A stretch of 64,000 bases of DNA, from NCBI GenBank assembly GCA_035524955.1, contig DATLFG010000008.1, forward strand, positions 1-64,000, read 5' to 3'. The notes under the pieces were generated by a model that made no database searches, was not told where the DNA came from, and saw nothing but the letters and a program-made list of their open reading frames with translations. The stretch is from CAMLFJ01 sp035524955. Lineage in GTDB: Bacteria > Methylomirabilota > Methylomirabilia > Rokubacteriales > CSP1-6. The translations under genes were made by a program, and so were the position numbers. Positions 39,816 to 47,497 of the stretch are shown in pieces (within the stretch, counting starts at the first letter, position 1; every line of letters begins with the position of its first letter).

Positions 39816-40826
39816 ATGATTCCAGCGTTCCTGAACGTCGACGTCGAGCCCGAGGCCTTTCAGCTCGACCGGCGCGATCCGCCGAAGTGGGACGGCTACG
39901 CGGCGGTGGTCGAGTACGCGGAACGGTTGAGGACGAGCCTGACCGAACGAACCGGCGCTCGTCCGAAGTTCGGCTGGTATTTCCGGACCGATCCGCAGAT
40001 CGCGGAGGTCCACGGGCGTCCTGACCACGCGCTCGTGGCCTTCCCGGCTCGAACCGCCCGGTTGCAGGCCGCCGGTGACTATTTCGGGGTGCACGTGCAC
40101 CCGATCCGCTGGGCCGCAGACCGGGGTCTGTGGGTCCACGAGTTCGGCGATACCACCTGGCAGGCCTATGCTACCCGGTTCGCGCTCGAAGCCTATGCGC
40201 AGTGGGCCGGCAGCCCGGCCCGGCTCTTCCGGGCGGGGGCCGGCTTTCTCACGAACGAGATCGTGGAGGCCGCGGAGCAGGCGGGGGTCGAACTCGAACT
40301 CGCGCTGGAGCCGGTCACGGGCTGGGGCGTGGGCGCCACCGTGGTGCCGTCGGGGGTGGATTCGTCGCCCATCATGGGCTCGTACACTGACTGTGGTAGC
40401 GCCCCGCGGCAGCCCTACCGACCGGCACGCCACGACTTCCGGGTTGACGGGGGCAGGCGAGGGCGGCGGCTCCACATGGTGCCGGTCTCGACGCGCTCCC
40501 TGGCCCCACCACGTCCCTTATGGTGGCGGGCGGCCCGGCGCGTCGTGCGCGGTCCCGCTCCCCGAGAGGTGCAGGTGCTCTATCCGACCGCCGGCTGGCC
40601 GAGCGGGGACGCCTTCTGGGACCTCGTGGAGCAACAGCTTCGATCGATGCGCCGACCGTACCTGTCTCTCGGCATCCGGACCGATGCCGCCGCCTCCACA
40701 GTAGCCGGTCGGGTTCGAGGCATTCTCGACGCCCTGCCGGGGCACCGCCTGGCCCGGCGACTCCGGTTCGAAGACCCGTTGACCGTCTTTCCGACGGCAA
40801 GGTCCGCGGGGGTGCCGCTCCGGTAG
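39816..40826 (+). CDS. NodB-type polysaccharide deacetylase-like protein
   Basis: A 336-residue protein whose first ~190 residues follow the carbohydrate esterase 4 plan: FLNVDVEPEAF (Asp-x-Glu where NodB has Asp-Asp), GVHVHPIRW (His-x-His) and LFRAGAGFLTNEIVEAAEQAGVELELALEP (Arg-x-Gly motif plus following helix). Substitutions at the metal site make activity uncertain. The C-terminal third is Arg-rich and not recognised. Codon choice looks different from neighbours, with more CGA, GAA and CGT codons, which may mean a different origin. It stands alone between two minus-strand genes. Confidence 0.65.
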   Translation: MIPAFLNVDVEPEAFQLDRRDPPKWDGYAAVVEYAERLRTSLTERTGARPKFGWYFRTDPQIAEVHGRPDHALVAFPARTARLQAAGDYFGVHVHPIRWAADRGLWVHEFGDTTWQAYATRFALEAYAQWAGSPARLFRAGAGFLTNEIVEAAEQAGVELELALEPVTGWGVGATVVPSGVDSSPIMGSYTDCGSAPRQPYRPARHDFRVDGGRRGRRLHMVPVSTRSLAPPRPLWWRAARRVVRGPAPREVQVLYPTAGWPSGDAFWDLVEQQLRSMRRPYLSLGIRTDAAASTVAGRVRGILDALPGHRLARRLRFEDPLTVFPTARSAGVPLR

Positions 40827-40844
40827 GGTGCCGCTCGGCCGCGG

Positions 40845-41963
40845 CTATCCCAGACCGTAGAAGCGCCGGGCGCCCCCGGCCAGGATCTCCCGCTTCGTCG
40901 CCTCGGACAGCTCGGGCCGGTTGGAGATGAGCTGCGGGGCCCCGGGGAAGAAGCCGTCGGGATGCGGGTAGTCGGTCGCCCATAGGATCTTGTGCGGGCC
41001 GATGTAGTCGGCGAGCACGCCCAGGCAGCCCTCGACCGGCTCGAACGAGATCCAGCAGTTGCGCCGGAAGAGCTCACTTGGTCTCATCGACAGCCCCGAG
41101 TCGTTGAAGCCCTGGTCGTCGAAGTGGCGGTCCATCCGGTCGAGCCATGGCGCGATCCACCCGCCGCCCGCCTCCATGAAGCCGATCCGCACGCGGGGGT
41201 AGCGGTCGCAGACCCCGCTCCAGATCACGCTCATCGCGGCGAGCATCATCTCCATGGTGTGCGAGATGATGTGCCGCGCCCCGCGCGTCTCGAAGCGGTC
41301 CACCCCGACCTGGGGCATGCCGCCGCTCGCGCCCTCGTGGATGCCGATCGCCATATCCAGCTCCTGGACCTCTTCCCAGAACGGGGCGTAGTCCGGGTGG
41401 TGCAGCATCTTGCCGTTGTAGGGGTTGGGCCGGAGGAAGCCGGCGCGCATGCCCAGCTCGCGCCGCGCGTAGCGCATCTCCTGGATGGCCAGGTCGATCG
41501 ACTGCATCGGCAGCATCGCCACCCCGAACAGCCGATCGGGATAAGGCTGGCAGTAATCCGCGAGCCAGCGATTGTAGGCGCGGCACATCCCGGCCGCGAG
41601 CCCCGGCTCCCGGACCGCCCCCGCGAAGAGGCCGACGCTCGGGTAGAGGAAGGCCGCGTCGATGCCGTCCAGGTCCATGTCCGGGATGCGGGCGTGCGGA
41701 TCGAAGCCGCCCCGGCGGCCGTCCACGTACTTCATGGTCTCCTCCGGCACGCCGCCCTGGCGGGCCCCGATCGCGCCGATGACGCCGAAGCCCTTCTGGC
41801 TGCCCAGGATCTGCCCCTCGACGAGGAGGCGCTCCTTGCCGTCGGTGTCGATGACGATCCGCGGGGCCCGCTCGCGATACCCGGGATCGATGTACTTGTC
41901 CCAGATGTCCACCGGCTCGAGCACGTGGCCGTCGGCGTCGATGACGTTGTAAGCGCGTCCCAT
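40845..41963 (-). CDS. Amidohydrolase 2 (ACMSD-like) enzyme
   Basis: A 372-residue TIM-barrel metal enzyme. VIDADGHVLEP gives the Asp-x-His-type N-terminal motif, AIGIHEGA the second His, ARHIISHTMEM a third, and LWATDYPHPDG the catalytic Asp. These motifs match the ACMSD/gamma-resorcylate decarboxylase/2,6-dihydroxybenzoate group, often working in aromatic acid breakdown. GAGGAGG precedes the ATG. It is divergent from the MetE-like gene. Confidence 0.87.
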   Translation of the reverse strand: MGRAYNVIDADGHVLEPVDIWDKYIDPGYRERAPRIVIDTDGKERLLVEGQILGSQKGFGVIGAIGARQGGVPEETMKYVDGRRGGFDPHARIPDMDLDGIDAAFLYPSVGLFAGAVREPGLAAGMCRAYNRWLADYCQPYPDRLFGVAMLPMQSIDLAIQEMRYARRELGMRAGFLRPNPYNGKMLHHPDYAPFWEEVQELDMAIGIHEGASGGMPQVGVDRFETRGARHIISHTMEMMLAAMSVIWSGVCDRYPRVRIGFMEAGGGWIAPWLDRMDRHFDDQGFNDSGLSMRPSELFRRNCWISFEPVEGCLGVLADYIGPHKILWATDYPHPDGFFPGAPQLISNRPELSEATKREILAGGARRFYGLG

Positions 41964-42019
41964 GGCGATCCTCCTCGTGGTGGGAGATCAGGGCCGGGTC
42001 GGCAAAGACTGTAGCATTC

Positions 42020-42048
42020 TTGACAATCGCTCGCGAGTGGAGTCAGAT
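42020..42048 (+). promoter_or_regulatory. Promoter of the MetE-like gene
   Basis: A perfect TTGACA (42020-42025), a 17-base spacer and TCAGAT (42043-42048, 3 of 6). The -10 ends 13 bases before the ATG chosen for the gene, leaving a leader of about six bases and no ribosome-binding site. Confidence 0.5.
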
Positions 42049-42061
42049 TCCGCTCGGCCCC

Positions 42062-43201
42062 ATGAAGCGAAGCGCCGACCGCATCCTCACCACCCACACC
42101 GGCAGCCTCCCGCGGCCGCCCGACCTGGCCGGGATGCTCGAGGCGCTGGACACCGGCGCGGCCACCGACCCGGCCGCGCTCGAGGCCCGGGTGCGCCGCG
42201 CGGTCGCCGACACCGTGCGCCTCCAGGTGGACGCCGGCGTGGACGTGGTCAGCGACGGCGAGCAGGGCAAGGTGGGCTACTCGACCTACGTGCGTCACCG
42301 GCTCACCGGCTTCGACGGCCAGAGCGGGGCCGCCCGGCGGGCCGACTGGGCGGACTTCCCCGAGGCGGCGGCGCGCGCCGAGCGCCGGGCCGCGATCTTG
42401 CGCCCGGCCTGCAACGGCCCCATCGACTGGAAGGACCGCACCGCGGTGCAGAAGGACGTGGCCAACCTGCGCGCGGCGGTGGACGCAGCCTCACCCACCG
42501 AGGCCTTCATGACCGCCGCGTCGCCCGGCGTGATCGCCCACTTCCTCCAGAACACCCACTATCCGAGCCGCGAGGCCTACCTGGCCCGGCTGGTGGACGT
42601 GATGAAGGAGGAGTACGACGCCATCCACCGCGCCGGCTTCGTGCTCCAGGTGGATTGCCCGGACCTGGCCATGAGCCGGCACCTGGCGTTCCCCGACCTG
42701 AGCAACACGGAGTTCGTGAAGATCGCGGAGGGCAACGTCGAGGCGCTCAACCACGCGCTCCGCGACATCCCGCCCGATCGCTTGCGCCTGCACCTCTGCT
42801 GGGGCAACTACCAGGGCCCGCACCACCGCGACATCCCGCTCCGCGAGATCCTGCCCGTGGTCCTGAAGGCCCGCCCGCAGGCGCTCTCCTTCGAGGGCGC
42901 CAACCCGCGCCACGCCCACGAGTGGGTCGTGTTCCGGGAGACGAAGCTGCCCGACGACAAGGTGATCATCCCGGGTGTGCTCGACACCACCACCAACTTC
43001 ATCGAGCACCCGGAGCTGGTCGCGCAGCGCCTCGTCCGCTACGCCGACGTGGTGGGGCGCGAGCGGGTGATCGCGGGCAGCGACTGCGGCTTCGCGACCT
43101 TCGCGCGATCCCAGGCGCTGGTCGAGCCGGAGATCGTCTGGGCCAAGCTCAAATCCATGGCCGAGGGCGCGCGGCTGGCGTCCGGCCAGCTCTGGAGATA
43201 G
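42062..43201 (+). CDS. MetE C-terminal-domain-like (cobalamin-independent methionine synthase family) enzyme
   Basis: A 379-residue single-barrel member of the UROD/MetE-like group. Zinc ligands of MetE are in place: His244-x-Cys246 in LHLCWGNYQG, Glu278 in LSFEGANPR and Cys342 in GSDCGFATFA. It starts with ILTTHTGSLPRP, typical of the short MetE relatives that move methyl groups or act in catabolism of methylated compounds rather than make methionine. An in-frame ATG 14 codons upstream overlaps the promoter and is less likely. The aldo-keto reductase gene follows by 10 bases. Confidence 0.85.
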   Translation: MKRSADRILTTHTGSLPRPPDLAGMLEALDTGAATDPAALEARVRRAVADTVRLQVDAGVDVVSDGEQGKVGYSTYVRHRLTGFDGQSGAARRADWADFPEAAARAERRAAILRPACNGPIDWKDRTAVQKDVANLRAAVDAASPTEAFMTAASPGVIAHFLQNTHYPSREAYLARLVDVMKEEYDAIHRAGFVLQVDCPDLAMSRHLAFPDLSNTEFVKIAEGNVEALNHALRDIPPDRLRLHLCWGNYQGPHHRDIPLREILPVVLKARPQALSFEGANPRHAHEWVVFRETKLPDDKVIIPGVLDTTTNFIEHPELVAQRLVRYADVVGRERVIAGSDCGFATFARSQALVEPEIVWAKLKSMAEGARLASGQLWR

Positions 43202-43211
43202 GAGACTCGCC

Positions 43212-44180
43212 ATGCTGATGCGCAGGTTGGGTCGCACCGGGCTCAAGGTGTCGGCGTTGTGCCTGGGCGGCAACACGTTCGGATGGACGACGGACCAGAA
43301 GGCTTCCGAGGCGGTGCTCGACGCCTACGTCGAGGCGGGCGGCAACTTCATCGACACCGCCGACGTCTACTCCCGCTGGGCCCCCGGCAACACGGGTGGG
43401 GAGTCCGAGACCGCCCTCGGCACCTGGCTGACCGGTCGCAAGAACCGCACGAGCGTGCTCATCGCCACCAAGGTCTGTGGGCCGATGGGGCCGGGCCCGA
43501 ACGACGCCGGTCTCTCGCGCGCGCACATCGTGGAGGGCGTGGAAGCCTCGCTCCGGCGCCTGCAGACGGACTACATCGACCTCTACCAGGCCCACTGGGA
43601 CGACAAGGAGACGCCGCTCGAGGAGACGCTGCGCGCCTTCGATGACCTGGTGCGCCAGGGCAAGGTGCGCTACGTCGGCGCCTCGAACTATCCCGCGTGG
43701 CGCCTCACGCGCGCGCTCTGGGAGAGCGACCGGCACGGCTACGCGCGCTACGAGTGCCTGCAGCCCAAGTACAACCTGGTGATCCGCGACGAGTACGAGC
43801 GCGAGCTCGAGCCCCTCTGCCTGGAGCAGACGATCGGCGTGATCCCGTACTCCTCGCTGGCCAGCGGGTTCCTCTCCGGCAAGTACCGCTCGGGGGAGGC
43901 GCTGCCCAGGACGGCCCGGGCCGCCGGCGTGGAGAAGACCTACATGAACCAGCGCGGCTTCCGCGTGCTGGCCGCGGTCGAGAAGGTGGCGGCGGCCGCC
44001 AATGCGACTGCCGCGCAGGTGTCGCTCGCGTGGCTGGCGCACCGGCCGGGGATCACCGCGCCGATCGCGAGCGCGACCTCCGTCTCGCAGCTGAAGGAGC
44101 TCGTCGGTGGGATCGAGCTGAAGCTGGATGCGGAGCAGACGGGGGCGCTGGACCAGGCCGGCGCGTGGCGTGATGCGTAG
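43212..44180 (+). CDS. Aldo-keto reductase
   Basis: A 322-residue AKR. The catalytic tetrad is Asp48 and Tyr53 (FIDTADVY), Lys87 (IATKVCG) and His128 (YQAHWDD). GASNYPAWRL, PYSSLASGFLSGKY and the C-terminal ITAPIASATSVSQL bind NADP(H). It reduces an aldehyde or ketone of unknown identity. AGGAG lies 7 bases before the ATG. It follows the MetE-like gene and is followed by a palindromic repeat and an LLM gene on the same strand. Confidence 0.88.
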   Translation: MLMRRLGRTGLKVSALCLGGNTFGWTTDQKASEAVLDAYVEAGGNFIDTADVYSRWAPGNTGGESETALGTWLTGRKNRTSVLIATKVCGPMGPGPNDAGLSRAHIVEGVEASLRRLQTDYIDLYQAHWDDKETPLEETLRAFDDLVRQGKVRYVGASNYPAWRLTRALWESDRHGYARYECLQPKYNLVIRDEYERELEPLCLEQTIGVIPYSSLASGFLSGKYRSGEALPRTARAAGVEKTYMNQRGFRVLAAVEKVAAAANATAAQVSLAWLAHRPGITAPIASATSVSQLKELVGGIELKLDAEQTGALDQAGAWRDA

Positions 44181-44182
44181 CG

Positions 44183-44235
44183 CCCCTCACCCTGGAGCCC
44201 CTCACCCTGCCCTCTCCCCAGAGGGGAGAGGGGGA
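44183..44235. repeat. Palindromic intergenic repeat, copy 4
   Basis: A partial arm (CCCCTCACCCTGGAGC) precedes a full arm (CCCTCACCCTGCCCTCTCCC) and GAGGGGAGAGGGGGAG. Here it lies between tandem genes, aldo-keto reductase and LLM oxidoreductase, and ends 8 bases before the GTG of the latter, so it may also supply that gene's ribosome site (GGGGGAG). Confidence 0.75.
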
Positions 44236-44243
44236 GCACCGCG

Positions 44244-45188
44244 GTGACCGAGTTCGGCGTGCTGATCCCGACCCGTGAGGCCATCATGTCGGCGCGGCCG
44301 GAGACGGCGCCGCTGCTCGCGATGGCCGAGCGGGCCGAGGCCGCGGGCTTCGACTCGGTGTGGATCGGCGACTCGATCACCGCCAAGCCGCGCCACGAGC
44401 CGCTCACGCTGATGGCGGCCATCGCGGCGCGCACGCGCCGGGTCCGCATCGGCACCGGGGTGCTGCTGCCCGCGCTGCGGAGCCCGGTGGTGCTCGCGCA
44501 CCTCGTCGCCACCGTGGACCGGCTGGCCGAGGGTCGCGTGATCCTGGGCGTCGGCATCCTGGCCGACACCCCGCCCGGCCGCAAGGAGTTCACCCACGTG
44601 GGCGTGCCCTGGGAGCGCCGCGTGGGCCGCTTCCTCGAGACCATCGAGATCTGCCGCGCGCTCTGGCAGCGCGACGACGTGAGCTTCGCGGGCAAGCATT
44701 TCACGATCGACGGCGCCACCGTGGAGCCCAAGCCGCATCGCCCGGGCGGCCCGCCCATCTGGATCGGCGGCAACGGACCTACCGCGCTCCGCGAGGCCGC
44801 GCGCTTCGACGCCTGGTTCCCCACCGGCCCCGGCGTCGAGTTCTTCGCCGAGAAATTCCCCGGCGTGCGGGCGGCGGCGCAGGCGGCCGGCCGCGCCCCC
44901 GACGCGGTGACCGGCGCGGCGTACGTCACGCTCGCGCTGGATCCGAGCGCTTCGGCCGCCGGGCAGCGCCTGGATGCGTTCCTCGAGCATTACTACGCCG
45001 CGCCCGCGCGGGCCATCAAGGCGCGCCAGGCCACGTACGCCGGGCCCATCGAGGGCGCGGTGGAGTGGCTCCAGCGCTGGATCGACGCCGGCGCGCGGCA
45101 CCTGGCGCTGCGGTTCGCGGGCGGCGACCAGCTGGCACAGGTGGAGGAGACTGCCGGGAAACTCCTGCCGCGGCTCAGGCGGCGGTAA
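44244..45188 (+). CDS. LLM class flavin/F420-dependent oxidoreductase
   Basis: A 314-residue luciferase-like enzyme: FGVLIPTREA, AEAAGFDSVWIGDSI (near residue 40), TRRVRIGTGVLLPALRSPVVLAHLVATVDRL and GRVILGVGI are family segments; PPIWIGGNGPTALREAARF binds the cofactor phosphate. The lack of a clear FMN-specific insert leaves FMN or F420 open. GTG start, just after a palindromic repeat. Converges on the selenoprotein operon. Confidence 0.85.
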   Translation: MTEFGVLIPTREAIMSARPETAPLLAMAERAEAAGFDSVWIGDSITAKPRHEPLTLMAAIAARTRRVRIGTGVLLPALRSPVVLAHLVATVDRLAEGRVILGVGILADTPPGRKEFTHVGVPWERRVGRFLETIEICRALWQRDDVSFAGKHFTIDGATVEPKPHRPGGPPIWIGGNGPTALREAARFDAWFPTGPGVEFFAEKFPGVRAAAQAAGRAPDAVTGAAYVTLALDPSASAAGQRLDAFLEHYYAAPARAIKARQATYAGPIEGAVEWLQRWIDAGARHLALRFAGGDQLAQVEETAGKLLPRLRRR

Positions 45189-45261
45189 CCGACCGCACCG
45201 ACCCGGGTGAAGTGGCACGGCGCCGGCAACCCGGCCAATCCGCGCTGGAAGAGACCAGCCA

Positions 45262-45277
45262 CGTTCCCGCGGGAACG
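45262..45277. repeat. Perfect 16-bp palindrome between convergent genes
   Basis: CGTTCCCG-CGGGAACG with no loop lies in the 109-base gap between the LLM gene and the selenoprotein gene, both of which end here. It may be a terminator core, or a protein-binding site. No T-run follows. Confidence 0.4.
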
Positions 45278-45297
45278 CCCCGGAGCGCGAGGCTAGC

Positions 45298-46491
45298 TCA
45301 GCGCGCCACCCCGAACCCCGCCGCCTTCCAGCGCGGATCCTGGGAGGCGTCCAGGCGGTCCCGCACGCGCCGGAGGAGGTGGCCGGCCGCCGTCTCGGCC
45401 CAGAACCACCGCGTGACGTCGTCGCCGGTGGCGCCCGGCTTCATCGCGAGGCGGCCCTCGAAGTAGAGCGCCTTCCAGTCGTCGGCGCAGTAGCGGATGA
45501 AGTTGGGCAGCGGGACGTCCGCGGGGCGCTCCGCCATGTCGGGGTCTTCACCGGCCGCGAAGGCCTGGAGGAAGCGCACCACCCCGCGGAACCGCGTGGC
45601 GGGCACGCCGCTGAGGCCGAAGGCGGTGCGCCCGCCGCTCCGCGCCATCCACTGCTCGTGGTACTGGCGCATCTGTGCGGTCTCGAGCGCCGGGTCCTCC
45701 GGCACGGAGGCCGCCGGCGCGATCGCGGACGCCTGCGCGGGGGCCGGCGGCTCCCCGCCCGGCTCCGCGTCGTCGGGGAAGTCGCGCAGCACCGGCCCTG
45801 CGGGCTCGGCGAGCAGATCGAGCGTGGCGCGGAGCACGCGGTGCTGGAGATCCGGATCGTCCGGACGGCCCAGCGCGTGGCCGAACGGGAACGGCACGAA
45901 GAGCGCGCGGGGCGGCTTCACCTTCTCGCTGTGCTCGCGCACCATGCTGATGGACGTGGTGGCGATCCCCTCGGTCTCGAGCGCGCGGGCCAGCACACCA
46001 CCGGTGTGCGTGCAGAAGGGTCAGGTGGGCGTGATCAGCGCGATCGCGACGCCCTCCTCGCGGAGGCGCCGGCCGACCTCGGGCCCGGTCTCTTCCTGGA
46101 TGCGCCGGAGCTCACGCTGCGCGCCCATGAACGAGTAGTGCCGGGGCGCCGATCCGCCCAGCTCCCCCCGCGCCACCAGCTCGCGGAGCCGATCCACCGG
46201 GAACGAGATGTTGAGATCGCGCATCGTGGGCACGCGGTCGAAGCCCAGGCTGGTGTGGCTCTGGACGATGGTGGCGGCCGGCGCGTCGGCAGGGATGATT
46301 CGATACGTCTGGTCCGCGGGCCCGAACGGCCGGTCGCCGCGCCGGTGCAGCCCCGCGGTGGTGACGATGGCGAGGCGGCAGGCGGAGAGCGGCGCGGCCG
46401 GGCGGGTGAACGGGGCGGTGTCGTTGATCTGGACCGGCAGCATCAGGAGGTTGTTGCGGTTGAGCGGGGGCAGCCGGTCGAGGCGCGGCAT
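45298..46491 (-). CDS. Selenoprotein of the glycine/sarcosine/betaine/D-proline reductase selenoprotein B family
   Basis: Read straight through an in-frame TGA (46023-46021), this gene encodes 397 residues with selenocysteine at 157. Upstream: AIVTTAGLHRRGDRPFG, DLNISFPVDRLREL, APRHYSFMGA and GVAIALITPT. At the TGA: Sec-Pro-Phe-Cys-Thr-His-Thr. Downstream: VLARALETEGIATTSISMV and PPRALFVPFPFGHALG. Both halves match the GrdB/PrdB-like family continuously in one frame, and relatives have a redox Cys or Sec at this place. A hairpin with GGU loop follows 18 bases after the TGA. The C-terminal ~150 residues are less familiar. It ends an operon with an MDR reductase, a CoA-transferase and a ThDP enzyme. 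A thiol/selenol redox reaction is expected; the substrate is unknown. Confidence 0.88.
45993..46009 (-). promoter_or_regulatory. Bacterial SECIS-like hairpin
   Basis: Starting 12 bases after the TGA codon: GCACACC-GGT-GGTGTGC, a perfect 7-bp stem with a GGU loop whose first G is 19 bases beyond the TGA. Bacterial SECIS elements lie directly after UGA, with a short stem and a loop containing conserved G and U about 16-25 bases downstream. This meets those rules without mismatches. Confidence 0.8.
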
Positions 46492-46495
46492 CGGC

Positions 46496-47431
46496 TCAGC
46501 CGACCGTCAGCACGGCCTTGCCCGGGTACGTCCGGGCGATCAGGTCCGCGGCGACCTGCGCGATGTCGGTCCATGGCCGCTCCACGCTGATGTGCGGCGC
46601 GAGCTGGCCCGCGGCCACCAGATCGGCGAGGCGGCGCAGGCCGAGGGCCGCGGGCTCGTGGCCCAGCTCGGAGAAGAGGTAGAAGCCGTAGAGGGTGGTG
46701 CGGCCCGCGACGAAGAAGCTGCGGGCGTCGAAGGTCACCTCGGCGGTGGCGGAGACGCCCAGGGTGACGCAGACGCCGCCGCGCTCGAGCGCGGCCAGCG
46801 CGGTGCCGAGGGTGCGGCCGCCGACCGATTCGAGGACCAGGTCGTACTTGGGCGCGGGCGGGATCTCGTCGCCGACCGTGACCTCGTGGGCGCCGAGCTG
46901 CCTGAGCGCCGCCGCCTGATCGGCGCGGCGGGCGGTGGCGGTCACGTGCGCGCCGCCCAGGCGGGCGAGCTGCACCGCGAAGTCGCCGACGCCGCCGGTG
47001 GCGCCGGTGATCAGCACGCGCTTGCCGAGGATCATGCCGTTCTTGCCCAGGGCGTGCAGCGCGGTGAGCCCGGCCACCGGGAAGGTCGCGGCCTGGGAGA
47101 ACGTGACCTTCTCCGGGAGCTCGGCGAGCGCGTGCGTGGGAACCGCCACGCGCTCGGCCCAGGCGCCCTCGGGGAGGAAGCCCACCACCCGGGCACCGAC
47201 CTTGGGGCCGGAGCCCTCGGCGGCGGCGCGCTCGACGGTCCCCGCCAGGTCCCAGCCCGGGCGCCAGCCGGCGGCCGCCATCATCGAGCGCCGGACCTCG
47301 CCGCGGTTGAGCGAGATGGCGCGGACGCGGACGACGGCTTCGCCCCGGTCGGGCGCCGGGTCGGGCACCGCGCGGAGGACCAGGCGGCCGGGGGATTCGG
47401 GGTCGACGACGACGGCGCGGTTGTCGGACAT
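46496..47431 (-). CDS. MDR family NAD(P)H oxidoreductase (zinc-less quinone reductase-like)
   Basis: A 311-residue medium-chain reductase. SLNRGEVRRSM and GWDLAGTVERA belong to the GroES-like half; VLITGATGGVGDFAVQLARLGG is the nucleotide-binding motif; the catalytic zinc ligands of alcohol dehydrogenases are absent. Such proteins reduce quinones, enones or enoyl-thioesters. AAGGAGA lies about 6 bases before the ATG. It ends four bases before the selenoprotein start, so the two are almost certainly made together and could pass electrons to a shared substrate (inference). Confidence 0.85.
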   Translation of the reverse strand: MSDNRAVVVDPESPGRLVLRAVPDPAPDRGEAVVRVRAISLNRGEVRRSMMAAAGWRPGWDLAGTVERAAAEGSGPKVGARVVGFLPEGAWAERVAVPTHALAELPEKVTFSQAATFPVAGLTALHALGKNGMILGKRVLITGATGGVGDFAVQLARLGGAHVTATARRADQAAALRQLGAHEVTVGDEIPPAPKYDLVLESVGGRTLGTALAALERGGVCVTLGVSATAEVTFDARSFFVAGRTTLYGFYLFSELGHEPAALGLRRLADLVAAGQLAPHISVERPWTDIAQVAADLIARTYPGKAVLTVG

Positions 47432-47450
47432 GAGGTTCTCCTTGGGGACT

Positions 47451-47497
47451 CCCCCTCACCCTGCCCTCTCCCCAGGGGGGAGAGGGAGAGTCAGGGA
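47451..47497. repeat. Palindromic intergenic repeat, copy 5
   Basis: CCCTCACCCTGCCCTCTCCC, CAGG, then GGGGAGAGGGAGAGTCAGGG. It lies between two genes of one operon (CoA-transferase and MDR reductase), directly against the stop codon of the CoA-transferase. As a hairpin it could lower or shape expression of the two downstream genes, including the selenoprotein. Confidence 0.75.

Noticed and set aside
42021..42026. A second -35 (TTGTCA) toward the amidohydrolase at 42.0 kb, forming another overlapping promoter
   Set aside because: No -10 match lies at a suitable distance on that strand, and the gene has a normal ribosome site, so the similarity is probably chance.
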